Shown piece after piece: positions 26,360-34,946 of a stretch of 64,000 nucleotides of DNA (position 1 is its first letter; every line of letters begins with the position of its first letter). Position numbers and translations under genes: made by a program. A model generated the notes under the pieces. It had not been told where the DNA came from and searched no databases. It saw only the letters and a program-made list of their open reading frames with translations. Source of the stretch: Amycolatopsis lexingtonensis (GTDB lineage Bacteria > Actinomycetota > Actinomycetes > Mycobacteriales > Pseudonocardiaceae); NCBI RefSeq assembly GCF_014873755.1, contig NZ_JADBEG010000001.1, positions 10,237,001 through 10,301,000 of the forward strand, in the 5' to 3' direction.

Positions 26360-29300
26360 ATGTCGAACGCGGAAACACCCGCCGAGCACACCGGCGGGAA
26401 TCCCGCCACACCCACGACCGGCCCGCTGGCCGACCTGCCCGCCCGGATCCGGGTGCACGCGCTGGCCAAGCTGCTCGAGTCGCACAGCCGGGACATCCTC
26501 GCCAAGCTCGCCGAGCTGGGCGAAAGCGTGCGCAGCGCACAGTCGAGCGTGACCAGGGACGTGGCGCTCAAGGTGGCCGAGGCCTTCGCCCCGGCCGAGG
26601 GCGGCCAGCCGACCGCGCCCACCGGCGAAGACGCCGCCGCGCCCGCCACCACCGGTCAGGCTTCCGCCGCCGGGGCCGACGCCGACCAGGGCCAGCCCGC
26701 CGGTCGTGGCAGCGCCGATCAGGGCCGATCCACCGGCCGTGGCCGCGACGCCGGCCAGGCCCCGTCCGCCCCCGCGGTCCCGCCGGTGCCCGAGGTGCCG
26801 GCCGCCGAGGCCGAGAAGCCGCGCCCGCGCCAGAAGACCCGCGCCCACCTGCCGGTGTTCGCCGCGCCGTCGCCGGTCTTCCTGCCGCCGGAGCCGGCCG
26901 AGCGCGCCGTCAAGCCGGCCCGCAAGCCGGCCGACCCGTTCGCGGAGCCCGAGCCCCGCGCTGAGGTCGCGCCCGCCGCGGAAGAAGAGGCCGAAGACAC
27001 CACTCCCGCGACCGACGCCGGGGCCGACGGTGACGACGAGGACGGCGGCAGCCGCCGTCGCCGCCGCCGTGGCCGTCGTGGCCGGGGCCGCGGCAAGGGC
27101 GCCGACGGCAGCGACGAAGGCACCGAAAACGACGACGACCAGGCCGAAGAGCCGCAGCCGCGCCGCCGGAGCCGCAACGGCGACGAAAAGCCCGAAGCGG
27201 ACACCGAAGAGGCCGAGGAAGCCGCCGGTCCCGCCGCGGAGTCCGACAGCGACGACGAGGGCGAAGGCGGCAGCAAGCGCCGTCGCCGCCGCCGTCGCCG
27301 CAAGGGCTCGGACGGCGACGACGCCGAGACCACCGACGACCCGCCCAACACCGTCACGCACGTCCGCCAGGCCAAGGCCGAGCAGGCCGAGCGCGAGCGC
27401 CCGGCGCGCGACGAGGTGCGCAGCGTCCGCGGGTCGACCCGCCTGGAGGCCAAGCGCCAGCGCCGCCGTGACGGCCGCGAGGCGGGCCGCCGCCGCGCCC
27501 CGATCCTGTCCGAGGCCGAGTTCCTCGCCCGCCGCGAGTCGGTCGAGCGCACGATGGTCGTCGCCGAGAAGGGCGACTCGACGCAGATCGGCGTGCTCGA
27601 AGACGGCGTGCTGGTCGAGCACTTCGTGACGCAGTCGGGCTCCGGCTCGATCGTCGGCAACGTCTACCTCGGCCGCGTCCAGAACGTGCTGCCGAGCATG
27701 GAAGCCGCGTTCATCGACATCGGCCGTGGTCGCAACGCCGTGCTGTACGCCGGTGAGGTCGATTGGGACGCCGCCGGCCTCGAGGGCAAGGCCCGCAAGA
27801 TCGAGCAGGCGCTGTCCACCGGCGACTCCGTGCTGGTCCAGGTCACCAAGGACCCGGTCGGGCACAAGGGCGCCCGGCTGACGACGCAGATCTCGCTGCC
27901 CGGCCGCTTCCTCGTCTATGTGCCGGCGGGCGGCGCCACCGGCATCTCCCGCAAGCTGCCGGAGAACGAGCGCCGCCGGCTCAAGGACATCCTCAAGCGG
28001 ATCGTCCCGGAGGACGCGGGCGTCATCATCCGCACCGCCTCCGAGGGCATCGGCGAGGAGGAGCTGGGCCGCGACGTCGACCGCCTGAAGGCGCAGTGGG
28101 ACGTCATCAAGGAGAAGGCCGCCGCCGGTTCCGGCAAGAAGGGCGGCGCGCCGACCATGCTCTACGAAGAGCCTGACCTGCTGGTCAAGGTCGTGCGTGA
28201 CCTCTTCACCGAGGACTTCACCATGCTCGAGATCCAGGGCAACCGGTCCTGGGAGACGATCAACGACTACGTCCGGCACGTCGCCCCGGAGCTGACCGAG
28301 CGGCTCAAGCGCTACACCGGCACCGGCGACGCGTTCGCCGACCACCGGATCGACGAGCAGATCACCAAGGCCCTCGACCGCAAGGTCTGGCTGCCGAGCG
28401 GCGGTTACCTGGTCATCGACCGCACCGAGGCGATGACGGTCATCGACGTCAACACCGGCAAGTTCACCGGATCGGGTGGCAACCTCGAGGAGACGGTGAC
28501 CCGCAACAACCTGGAGTCGGCGGAGGAGATCGTCCGCCAGCTCCGGCTTCGGGACATCGGCGGCATCATCGTCATCGACTTCATCGACATGGTGCTCGAG
28601 TCGAACCGCGAGCTGGTGCTGCGCCGCCTGACCGAGTGCCTCGGCCGCGACCGCACGCGCCACCAGGTCGCCGAGGTCACCTCGCTGGGCCTGGTGCAGA
28701 TGACCCGCAAGAAGATCGGCACCGGCCTGCTGGAGGCGTTCTCGACGCCGTGTGAGCACTGCAAGGGCCGGGGCGTGCTCGTCTCGACCGAGGTGCAGCG
28801 CACGGGCGGCGCTCCGGCGCACTCCCACGGCGGGAACGGCAACGGCGGCGGCAGCGGCAACGGTGGCAACGGCGGCGGGGAGAAGAGCTCCCGCCGGTCG
28901 CGCGGCCGTGGCAAGGGCGAGGAGGCCGCCAAGGAGCCGGCCGAAGCCGCCAAGGCCGAGGTGCACGCGGTCCCGTCGCCGGAGCAGCGCGAGTCGATCG
29001 CGTCGGCGGTGGCGGCGATGGCGAACGCCTCGAAGGCCGCCAAGGAGCACGACCACGGCGTCAACGGCCACGTCCCGGAGCCCGCCAAGGAGGTCGCGGA
29101 CGTCCCGGCCACCACGGAGGCGGACGAGACGCCGGTGACGGCCGAGCCGCCCGCGGTGCCTGCTCAGGAGGTCGCCGGCACCCCGGTGACCACCGAGGCC
29201 GACGAGGCCCCGGTGCCGCAGGACGAGGAGCCGGCGGTCGAGCAGTCGCCGGCGCCGGAACCGGCGGAAGAGCCGGTCAACGAGTCTTCGGAGGCCGCTC

Positions 29301-29425
29301 AGCCGGTCGCCGAACCCGAGGTCAGCGTGCCCGAACCGGCCGCGCGCTCCACCCGGCGCCGTCCGCGCCGGGCGGCGTCGCGGCCCGCGGGCCCGCCGGT
29401 GCACGCCTCGGACCAGAGCAAGTGA
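26360..29425 (+). CDS. rne: Ribonuclease E/G family endoribonuclease
   Basis: Protein of 1021 aa. The actinobacterial arrangement is a long disordered N-terminal arm (about 1-370, alternating acidic and Arg-rich blocks such as [16 protein letters not shown]), then the catalytic core with S1-like domain (GNVYLGRVQNVLPSMEAAFIDIGRGRNAVLYAGEV), RNase H-like part, DNase I-like part with the metal residues in VIDVNTGKFTGSGGN and GGIIVIDFIDM, and the Zn-link CEHCKGRG. A second disordered tail follows. It processes rRNA and tRNA precursors and turns over mRNA. GGAGGAG precedes ATG 26360. It lies upstream of rplU-rpmA-obg as in mycobacteria. Confidence 0.95.
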   Translation: MSNAETPAEHTGGNPATPTTGPLADLPARIRVHALAKLLESHSRDILAKLAELGESVRSAQSSVTRDVALKVAEAFAPAEGGQPTAPTGEDAAAPATTGQASAAGADADQGQPAGRGSADQGRSTGRGRDAGQAPSAPAVPPVPEVPAAEAEKPRPRQKTRAHLPVFAAPSPVFLPPEPAERAVKPARKPADPFAEPEPRAEVAPAAEEEAEDTTPATDAGADGDDEDGGSRRRRRRGRRGRGRGKGADGSDEGTENDDDQAEEPQPRRRSRNGDEKPEADTEEAEEAAGPAAESDSDDEGEGGSKRRRRRRRRKGSDGDDAETTDDPPNTVTHVRQAKAEQAERERPARDEVRSVRGSTRLEAKRQRRRDGREAGRRRAPILSEAEFLARRESVERTMVVAEKGDSTQIGVLEDGVLVEHFVTQSGSGSIVGNVYLGRVQNVLPSMEAAFIDIGRGRNAVLYAGEVDWDAAGLEGKARKIEQALSTGDSVLVQVTKDPVGHKGARLTTQISLPGRFLVYVPAGGATGISRKLPENERRRLKDILKRIVPEDAGVIIRTASEGIGEEELGRDVDRLKAQWDVIKEKAAAGSGKKGGAPTMLYEEPDLLVKVVRDLFTEDFTMLEIQGNRSWETINDYVRHVAPELTERLKRYTGTGDAFADHRIDEQITKALDRKVWLPSGGYLVIDRTEAMTVIDVNTGKFTGSGGNLEETVTRNNLESAEEIVRQLRLRDIGGIIVIDFIDMVLESNRELVLRRLTECLGRDRTRHQVAEVTSLGLVQMTRKKIGTGLLEAFSTPCEHCKGRGVLVSTEVQRTGGAPAHSHGGNGNGGGSGNGGNGGGEKSSRRSRGRGKGEEAAKEPAEAAKAEVHAVPSPEQRESIASAVAAMANASKAAKEHDHGVNGHVPEPAKEVADVPATTEADETPVTAEPPAVPAQEVAGTPVTTEADEAPVPQDEEPAVEQSPAPEPAEEPVNESSEAAQPVAEPEVSVPEPAARSTRRRPRRAASRPAGPPVHASDQSK

Positions 29426-29437
29426 ACAACTAGGGGA

Positions 29438-29459
29438 CCCCGGTGGTAACGCACCGGGG
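29438..29459 (+). terminator. Hairpin after rne
   Basis: Arms CCCCGGTG/CACCGGGG around GTAACG begin 12 nt after the rne stop. No U tract follows, so it may only slow transcription into rplU; further small stems follow in the 160-nt gap. Confidence 0.45.
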
Positions 29460-29587
29460 CACCCCACGTAACCTGTAGTACGGCCTGCCACCAGAGCAGG
29501 TCGCTGCGCGAGTCCAGGACCGCCTTCCTTTCGGGTGGGCCGGTCGCGCGGGCCCCCACCCATTGTCGAGTAATGCAGGAGACTTCC

Positions 29588-29902
29588 GTGTCGGCGTACG
29601 CGATCGTCAAGACCGGCGGCAAGCAGTACAAGGTGGCCGTCGGCGACGTCGTCGAGGTCGAGAAGCTCGAGGGCGAGCCGGGCACCGAGCACATCCTTCC
29701 CGCCGTGCTGTTCGTGGACGGTGGCGAGGTCACCACGGACGCCGACGCGTTGGCGAAGGTCTCGGTCACCGGCAAGGTCGTCGAGCAGACCAAGGGTCCG
29801 AAGATCCGGATCCACAAGTTCAAGAACAAGACGGGCTACCACAAGCGTCAGGGTCACCGGCAGAAGCTGACCCGCGTCGAGGTCACCGCCATCTCCAAGT
29901 AA
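29588..29902 (+). CDS. rplU: 50S ribosomal protein L21
   Basis: Protein of 104 aa, normal length. It begins [20 protein letters not shown] and carries the conserved basic C-terminal block [18 protein letters not shown] that binds 23S rRNA domain VI. GTG 29588 with AGGAG 9 nt upstream is chosen over ATG 29573, which would put the ribosome site inside the gene. Operon with rpmA. Confidence 0.96.
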   Translation: MSAYAIVKTGGKQYKVAVGDVVEVEKLEGEPGTEHILPAVLFVDGGEVTTDADALAKVSVTGKVVEQTKGPKIRIHKFKNKTGYHKRQGHRQKLTRVEVTAISK

Positions 29903-29940
29903 GAACTTCTCCGGATCTTCGCTAGAAAGAGGATTGGGCT

Positions 29941-30201
29941 ATGGCTCACAAGAAGGGTGCTTCCAGCTCCCGCAACGGTCGTGACTCGAACGCGCAGCGC
30001 CTCGGCGTCAAGCGCTACGGCGGCCAGGAAGTCAACGCGGGCGAGATCCTGATCCGCCAGCGCGGCACCAAGTTCCACCCCGGCGTGAACGTCGGCCGTG
30101 GCGGCGACGACACGCTGTTCGCCCTGGCCGCTGGTGCGGTCCAGTTCGGCGAGAAGCGTGGCCGCAAGACGGTCAACATCGTCGTGCCGGCCGAAGCCTG
30201 A
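29941..30201 (+). CDS. rpmA: 50S ribosomal protein L27
   Basis: Protein of 86 aa starting [20 protein letters not shown], with no N-terminal extension needing Prp-type cleavage, as expected outside Firmicutes. Its N-terminus reaches the peptidyl-transferase centre. It lies 38 bp after rplU, and AGAAAGAGG precedes the start. A strong terminator follows. Confidence 0.97.
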   Translation: MAHKKGASSSRNGRDSNAQRLGVKRYGGQEVNAGEILIRQRGTKFHPGVNVGRGGDDTLFALAAGAVQFGEKRGRKTVNIVVPAEA

Positions 30202-30227
30202 GCCTTCGGTCGTCGTTAGACCTCTGA

Positions 30228-30273
30228 CGAGGGGTGGGGCCGGAATATCCGGTGCCACCCCTCGTTTGTTTTG
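30228..30273 (+). terminator. Rho-independent terminator after rpmA
   Basis: Stem CGAGGGGTGG with complement CCACCCCTCG (30228-30264), continued inward toward a GAATAT loop, is followed by TTTGTTTTG. It is the clearest intrinsic terminator in the window and separates rplU-rpmA from obg-proB. Confidence 0.9.
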
Positions 30274-30320
30274 TGTATCCCCATCTTTGTATGTCGCAGT
30301 GCGAGTGAAAGAGGCAAGTC

Positions 30321-31775
30321 ATGGCGTCCCGGTTCGTGGACCGCGCGGTCATCCACCTGACCGCGGGTGACGGTGGGAACGGCTGCGCCTCGGTGCACCG
30401 CGAGAAGTTCAAGCCCCTCGGCGGCCCGGACGGCGGCAACGGCGGCAACGGCGGCGACGTCCTGCTGGTCGTCGACCCGAACGTGCACACCCTGCTGGAC
30501 TTCCACTTCCGCCCGCACGCCAAGGCCGGCAACGGCAAGCTGGGCCAGGGCGGCAACCGCGCGGGCGCGGCGGGGGAGACGCTGGTGATGAAGGTGCCCT
30601 CCGGCACCGTCGTGTTCACCGAAGACGGCGAGCTCGTCGCCGACCTGATCGGCCCGGGCACCACGTTCGTCGCCGCCCAGGGCGGCCGCGGCGGCCTCGG
30701 CAACGCGGCGCTCGCGTCGAAGGCCCGCAAGGCCCCCGGGTTCGCGCTGCTCGGCGAGCCGGGCGAGAGCCGCGACCTGACCCTGGAGCTGCGCTCGGTC
30801 GCCGACGTCGGCCTGCTCGGCTTCCCGTCCGCGGGCAAGTCGTCGCTGATCTCCGTGCTGTCCGCGGCCAAGCCGAAGATCGCCGACTACCCGTTCACCA
30901 CGCTCGTGCCGAACCTCGGCGTCATCACCGGCGGCGACACGGTCTTCACGATGGCCGACGTGCCCGGCCTGATCCCCGGCGCGTCCGAAGGCAAGGGCCT
31001 CGGCCTCGACTTCCTCCGCCACATCGAGCGCTGCGCGGTACTGGTGCACGTCGTCGACTGCGCCACCCTCGAGCCCGGCCGCGACCCACTGTCCGATGTG
31101 GACGCGCTGGAGGCCGAGCTCGCGAAGTACACGCCGAGCCTGGGCGGGAAGCTCGAGGAGCGCCCGCGCGTCGTCGTCCTCAACAAGATCGACGTCCCGG
31201 AGGCCGCCGAGCTCGCCGAGTTCGTCCGGCCGGAGCTGGAAGCCCGTGGGCTGCAGGTCTTCGAGGTCTCGACCGCGTCCCGCAAGGGCCTGCGCGAGCT
31301 GACCTTCGCGCTCGCGGCGATCGTCGAGAAGTACCGCGAGGCGCAGCCGGTGCTGGAGCCGGAGAAGATCGTCCTGCGGCCGCTCGCGGTCGACGACTCC
31401 GGGTTCACCGTCGAGGTCGACCCGGAGGAAGAGGGCGCGTTCATCGTGCGCGGCACCCGGCCGGAGCGCTGGATCCGCCAGACCGACTTCGCCAACGACG
31501 AGGCCGTCGGCTACCTCGCCGACCGGCTGGAGCGCCTCGGCGTCGAGGAGCAGCTGGCGAAGCTCGGCGCGAAGCCCGGCAGCCCGGTCACGATCGGCGA
31601 CGTCCAGTTCGAGTGGGAGCCGTCGACGCCGAGCGTCGCGATGCACCTGTCCGGGCGCGGCACCGACGTCCGGCTGGAGCGCTCCGACCGCGTCGGCGCG
31701 TCGGAGCGCAAGGAAGCCCGCCGCGTCCGGCGCGAGGGCACGGGCGAGTTCGACGACCAGGACACCGGCGAGTGA
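30321..31775 (+). CDS. obg: Obg family GTPase, ribosome assembly
   Basis: Protein of 484 aa. The glycine-rich Obg domain (residues 1-158, with [14 protein letters not shown] and [11 protein letters not shown]) precedes the GTPase domain: G1 GFPSAGKSS (167-175), G3 [10 protein letters not shown]4 NKID. An OCT domain near 340-420 and a charged tail typical of actinobacteria complete it. It binds the 50S subunit and links ribosome maturation to GTP level and growth. The stop overlaps the proB start by 4 bp. Confidence 0.97.
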   Translation: MASRFVDRAVIHLTAGDGGNGCASVHREKFKPLGGPDGGNGGNGGDVLLVVDPNVHTLLDFHFRPHAKAGNGKLGQGGNRAGAAGETLVMKVPSGTVVFTEDGELVADLIGPGTTFVAAQGGRGGLGNAALASKARKAPGFALLGEPGESRDLTLELRSVADVGLLGFPSAGKSSLISVLSAAKPKIADYPFTTLVPNLGVITGGDTVFTMADVPGLIPGASEGKGLGLDFLRHIERCAVLVHVVDCATLEPGRDPLSDVDALEAELAKYTPSLGGKLEERPRVVVLNKIDVPEAAELAEFVRPELEARGLQVFEVSTASRKGLRELTFALAAIVEKYREAQPVLEPEKIVLRPLAVDDSGFTVEVDPEEEGAFIVRGTRPERWIRQTDFANDEAVGYLADRLERLGVEEQLAKLGAKPGSPVTIGDVQFEWEPSTPSVAMHLSGRGTDVRLERSDRVGASERKEARRVRREGTGEFDDQDTGE

Positions 31776-32881
31776 GCGGCACGCGGCAGGCCATCGCGGC
31801 GGCACGCCGCCTGGTGGTCAAGGTCGGTTCGTCGGCGCTGACCACCGCGGGCAGCGGCCTCGACGTGGCCCGCCTGGACGCGCTGGTCGACGCGATCGCC
31901 GAGCGCGTCGCCCGCGACACCCAGATCGTCCTGGTGTCCTCGGGTGCGATCGGCGCCGGCCTGGCCCCGCTCTCGCTCGGCAAGCGGCCCCGTGACCTCG
32001 CGACCCAGCAGGCGGCGGCGAGCGTCGGCCAGCTGGCGCTGGCGCACGCCTACGCCGAATCGTTCGGGCGGTATTCGCTGACGGTCGGGCAGGTGCTGCT
32101 GACGTCCGACGACGTCGTCCGCCGGTCCCACTACCGCAACGCGCAGCGCACGTTCTCGCGGCTGCTGGCCCTCGGCGCGGTCCCGGTGGTCAACGAGAAC
32201 GACACCGTGGCCACGGAGGAAATCCGCTTCGGCGACAACGACCGCCTGGCGGCACTGGTGGCCCACCTGATCGGCGCGGACGCGCTCCTGTTGCTGTCCG
32301 ATGTGGACGGTCTCTACGACGGCGACCCGCGCGACGGCGCCACCCGCAAGCTGACCGAAGTCCTGTCGGAGTCCGATGTGGACGGAATCTCGGTCGGCAT
32401 GTCCAGCTCCGGCCTGGGCACGGGCGGCATGGTCTCGAAACTGGCGGCCGCCCGCACCGCGGCGGGCGCGGGCATCCCGGTCCTGCTGGCCGCGGCTTCG
32501 GAAGCTGCCGCCGCCCTGACCACGGCTTCCCCCGGCACCGCGTTCGCCCCCGCGGACACCCGCCTGTCCGCCCGCCGCTTCTGGCTGGGCTACGCGGCCG
32601 ACACGACCGGCAAGCTCCGCCTGGACGACGGCGCGGTGACCGCGGTGGTCCGCCGCCGCCGGTCCCTGCTGGCCGCGGGCATCACCGGCGTGGAGGGCGA
32701 CTTCCAGGCCGGCGACGTGGTGGACCTGGTGGACGCGAAGGACCGCGCGGTGGCCCGGGGAGTGGTGGCGTTCGACGCGACGGAACTCCCGGACCTGATC
32801 GGCCGCTCCACCCCGGAACTGCCGGAGGAGCAGCGACGCGAGGTCGTCCACGCGGACGACCTGGTCCCCCTGCGCCGCTAG
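31772..32881 (+). CDS. proB: Glutamate 5-kinase
   Basis: Protein of 369 aa; first step of proline synthesis, making gamma-glutamyl phosphate from glutamate and ATP. Amino-acid kinase fold: [58 protein letters not shown]-terminal PUA domain (about 285-369) is present. GTG 31772 overlaps the obg stop (GTGA). proA is not in the window, unlike mycobacteria where it lies nearby. Proline feedback inhibition is expected from the family. Confidence 0.96.
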   Translation: MSGTRQAIAAARRLVVKVGSSALTTAGSGLDVARLDALVDAIAERVARDTQIVLVSSGAIGAGLAPLSLGKRPRDLATQQAAASVGQLALAHAYAESFGRYSLTVGQVLLTSDDVVRRSHYRNAQRTFSRLLALGAVPVVNENDTVATEEIRFGDNDRLAALVAHLIGADALLLLSDVDGLYDGDPRDGATRKLTEVLSESDVDGISVGMSSSGLGTGGMVSKLAAARTAAGAGIPVLLAAASEAAAALTTASPGTAFAPADTRLSARRFWLGYAADTTGKLRLDDGAVTAVVRRRRSLLAAGITGVEGDFQAGDVVDLVDAKDRAVARGVVAFDATELPDLIGRSTPELPEEQRREVVHADDLVPLRR

Positions 32882-32888
32882 CCCACCC

Positions 32889-32912
32889 CGGCACTTTCAC
32901 GTGAAAGTGCCG
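32889..32912. repeat. 24-bp perfect palindrome with parS core TTTCACGTGAAA
   Basis: The half CGGCACTTTCAC is followed directly by its complement. The central 12 bp equal the core of the ParB binding site parS, but the flanking bases differ (AC/GT instead of TG/CA). It starts 7 bp after proB and 7 bp before the convergent SDR stop, so it could also serve as a two-way terminator. Confidence 0.75.
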
Positions 32913-32919
32913 ACCCGCG

Positions 32920-33633
32920 TCAGCCGAGCGAGACCAAGCGCGCGCCGCCGTCGGCTTCCAGGATCGTGCCCGTCAGGTTGGCGTTCGTCGCCGCCAGCGC
33001 CACCACCTCGGCCACGTCGTCGGCCGTCGCGACCCGCCGGGCCGGGATCGAAGCCGCGGTCTGGGCGAAGAACCCCTCCCGCATCTCGGCCGGGAAGCCG
33101 CTCCACCAAGCCGTGTCGACGACGCCCGGCGAGACCGCGTTGACCCGCCGGGGTGCCAGCTCCACCGCCAGCGGCTTGACCAGTGCTTCGATGGCCGCGT
33201 TCAGGGCGCCGATCCCCGCCGTCCCGGGCATCGCCGCCCGTGCCGTGATCGCGCTGAGCAGTGTGATCGAGCCATCGGTCGCCAGGTTCGGCAGGACGGC
33301 TTGGATCGTCGTCAGGTGCGCCCAGAACTTCGCGTCGAACGCCCGCCGCAGCACGTCGAGGTCCAGCGAATCGATCGGTCCCATGCCTTCGGCGCCGGAA
33401 AGGCTCACCACCAGCACGTCGACCGTACCCAGCGACGACGCCAGCGCGGCCATCGCCGTGGCGTCGCCGCCGTCGGCTTGGTGGCCGGTCAGCTCCGGGT
33501 CGCTCGCCGCGACGTCGTCGAGGCGCTCCTTGCCGCGGCCGGTGATGTGGACTTCGTAGCCCTGCCGGTGCAGCCGCTGCGCGGTTGCCAGGCCGATGCC
33601 CGAAGTGCCGCCGGCGACGAGAGCGATGCTCAT
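32920..33633 (-). CDS. SDR-fold protein lacking the catalytic Tyr/Lys
   Basis: Protein of 237 aa. The cofactor motif ALVAGGTSGIGLATAQRL (TGxxxGIG type) and the Rossmann fold are intact, as is NAVSPGVVDT, but where short-chain dehydrogenases carry YxxxK this protein has IGALN (in TAGIGALNAAIEAL). The normal proton-relay residues are thus absent, so it may use another mechanism or bind NAD(P) as a sensor. ATG 33633 is chosen by the family start. It is divergent from a TetR regulator that probably controls it. Confidence 0.85.
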   Translation of the reverse strand: MSIALVAGGTSGIGLATAQRLHRQGYEVHITGRGKERLDDVAASDPELTGHQADGGDATAMAALASSLGTVDVLVVSLSGAEGMGPIDSLDLDVLRRAFDAKFWAHLTTIQAVLPNLATDGSITLLSAITARAAMPGTAGIGALNAAIEALVKPLAVELAPRRVNAVSPGVVDTAWWSGFPAEMREGFFAQTAASIPARRVATADDVAEVVALAATNANLTGTILEADGGARLVSLG

Positions 33634-33646
33634 GCGTTGTTCCCCA

Positions 33647-33687
33647 TTTCGAACCGGTACGTCTCGTTTCGAAATCGACGGTACCAT
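33647..33687. promoter_or_regulatory. Candidate TetR operator region and -10
   Basis: Two TTTCGAA boxes (33647-33653 and 33667-33673) lie exactly 20 bp apart, each followed by GGTAC (33656 and 33680). TACCAT (33682-33687) lies 8 nt before the TetR ATG. This is the only structured part of the 62-bp divergent spacer. Confidence 0.5.
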
Positions 33688-33695
33688 CGGATCCC

Positions 33696-34295
33696 ATGAC
33701 CGACCAGTCCCGTCCCGGCCGCAAGCGCAGTGAGCAGAGCCGGCTGGCGATCCTCGCCGCCACGCTCGACCTGGTCGCGGAGGCGGGCTACGGCACGCTG
33801 ACCGTCGAGGGCATCGCCGCGCGCTCGGGCGTCGGCAAGCAGACGATCTACCGCTGGTGGCCGTCGAAGGCCGACGTCCTGCTCGACGCGCTCGCGACGA
33901 AGGCCGACCTGCAGATCCCGATCCCCGACGAGGGGTCGTTCCGCGCCGACCTCGGGCGCTTCCTGGGCAGCACGTTCGAACTGGGGGAGAAGAGCCAGGT
34001 CGCGGACACGCTCTGCGCGCTCATGGCGCAGGCACAACTCGACCCGGAGTTCGGCCAGCGGTTCCGCGATGACTTCCTGTACCGCCGCCGCGAAGCGCTG
34101 GGCACGATCGTCGACCGCGCCGCCGAGCGCGGCGAACTGCCCGCGGGCGTCGCTCCCGGCACGGTGATCGACGTCGTGTTCGGCGCGCTCTGGTACCGCC
34201 TGCTGGCGACGCGCGAGCCGATCGGCCGCGGCCTGGCCGAGGAACTGGTGACGCTGCTAGCGGCTCACGGCGCTTCGACCGCCGAAATGCGGTAG
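33696..34295 (+). CDS. TetR family transcriptional regulator
   Basis: Protein of 199 aa. The helix-turn-helix is LTVEGIAARSGVGKQTIYRWWPSKADVLLDAL (about residues 33-64), with the AcrR-like C-terminal domain (TetR_C_11-like: FRDDFLYRRREALGTIVDRAAERGELP). ATG 33696 follows TACCAT by 8 nt, suggesting a leaderless message. It is divergent from the SDR-fold gene, its likely target. Its 3' end overlaps the convergent monooxygenase gene by 31 bp. Confidence 0.9.
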   Translation: MTDQSRPGRKRSEQSRLAILAATLDLVAEAGYGTLTVEGIAARSGVGKQTIYRWWPSKADVLLDALATKADLQIPIPDEGSFRADLGRFLGSTFELGEKSQVADTLCALMAQAQLDPEFGQRFRDDFLYRRREALGTIVDRAAERGELPAGVAPGTVIDVVFGALWYRLLATREPIGRGLAEELVTLLAAHGASTAEMR

Positions 34296-34549
34296 CGCGC
34301 CACCGAGGCGTCGAGGATCTGCGCCGACTGCTCGTCCGACGGCCCGGACCCGCGGAAACGCTCGAGGTTCTCGTCGGACTCCCAGCGCTCGTACACGGTG
34401 ATCCGGCCGGTGTCGAGCAGGTCGGCGCCCAGCGAGTATTCGAGGCAGCCCGGTGCTTCCCGCGCCAGCCGTACGGCTTCGGCGCAGCCTGCCAGGTAGG
34501 CGTCCCGCGCTTCGGGTGCGACCGCGAGCCAGCCGGAGATGATGATCAT
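34265..34549 (-). CDS. Antibiotic biosynthesis monooxygenase (ABM) domain protein
   Basis: Protein of 94 aa with a ferredoxin-like ABM domain: IIISGWLAVAPEARDAYLAGCAEAVRLAREAPGCLEYSLGADLLDTGRITVYERWES. Members are cofactor-free monooxygenases or quinol oxidases, often housekeeping in function. ATG 34549 overlaps the stop of the preceding oxidoreductase gene (ATGA), so it is translated with it. The last 31 bp lie under the end of the opposite TetR gene. Confidence 0.85.
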   Translation of the reverse strand: MIIISGWLAVAPEARDAYLAGCAEAVRLAREAPGCLEYSLGADLLDTGRITVYERWESDENLERFRGSGPSDEQSAQILDASVARYRISAVEAP

Positions 34550-34935
34550 GTCGGGGTGATCCGATCCGCTTTGACGGTCAGCAGCAACCGCGTCTGGTCC
34601 CGCCCGCCCCACCACGGGTACGGCCCGCTGAGGTAGCGCTGCGCGAGCTCCTCGATGTGCTCGACAGCGCCTTCCTCGGTCGAATCGACGACCCGTCCGC
34701 GGATCGCGTAGTACCGCGACGGCCGGTCGCGGTCGGCGATGTTGAGGGCCACCCGCGGGTCGCGCTCGATGTTGCGCTGCTTCTGGTGCCCCAGCACGGT
34801 GTTGACCAGGATGTGCGTCCCGTCGGTGTCCACCCAGGTCTGGGTCAGCTGCGGCGAGCCGTCCGGCATCGACGTCGCCAGGAAGCAGAGGCTGGGTTCG
34901 CGCAGCAACGCGAGGAGGTCGGCGGGCAGTTCCAC
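34546..34935 (-). CDS. PPOX-class F420- or FMN-dependent oxidoreductase
   Basis: Protein of 129 aa in the pyridoxamine-phosphate-oxidase-like split-barrel family: LLREPSLCFLATSMPDGSPQLTQTWVDTDGTHILVNTVLGHQKQRNIERDPRVALNI. Actinobacterial proteins of this type often use F420. GTG 34935 is chosen because GGAG precedes it by 6 nt; upstream in-frame starts would run into argS. It begins 11 bp after the argS stop and is coupled to the ABM gene. Confidence 0.87.
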   Translation of the reverse strand: MELPADLLALLREPSLCFLATSMPDGSPQLTQTWVDTDGTHILVNTVLGHQKQRNIERDPRVALNIADRDRPSRYYAIRGRVVDSTEEGAVEHIEELAQRYLSGPYPWWGGRDQTRLLLTVKADRITPT

Positions 34936-34946
34936 AGTGGTCTCCG

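Noticed and set aside
24308..29857. 1849-aa open frame opposite rne
   Set aside because: Mirror of the Arg/Asp-rich codons of rne; low complexity and no family pattern.
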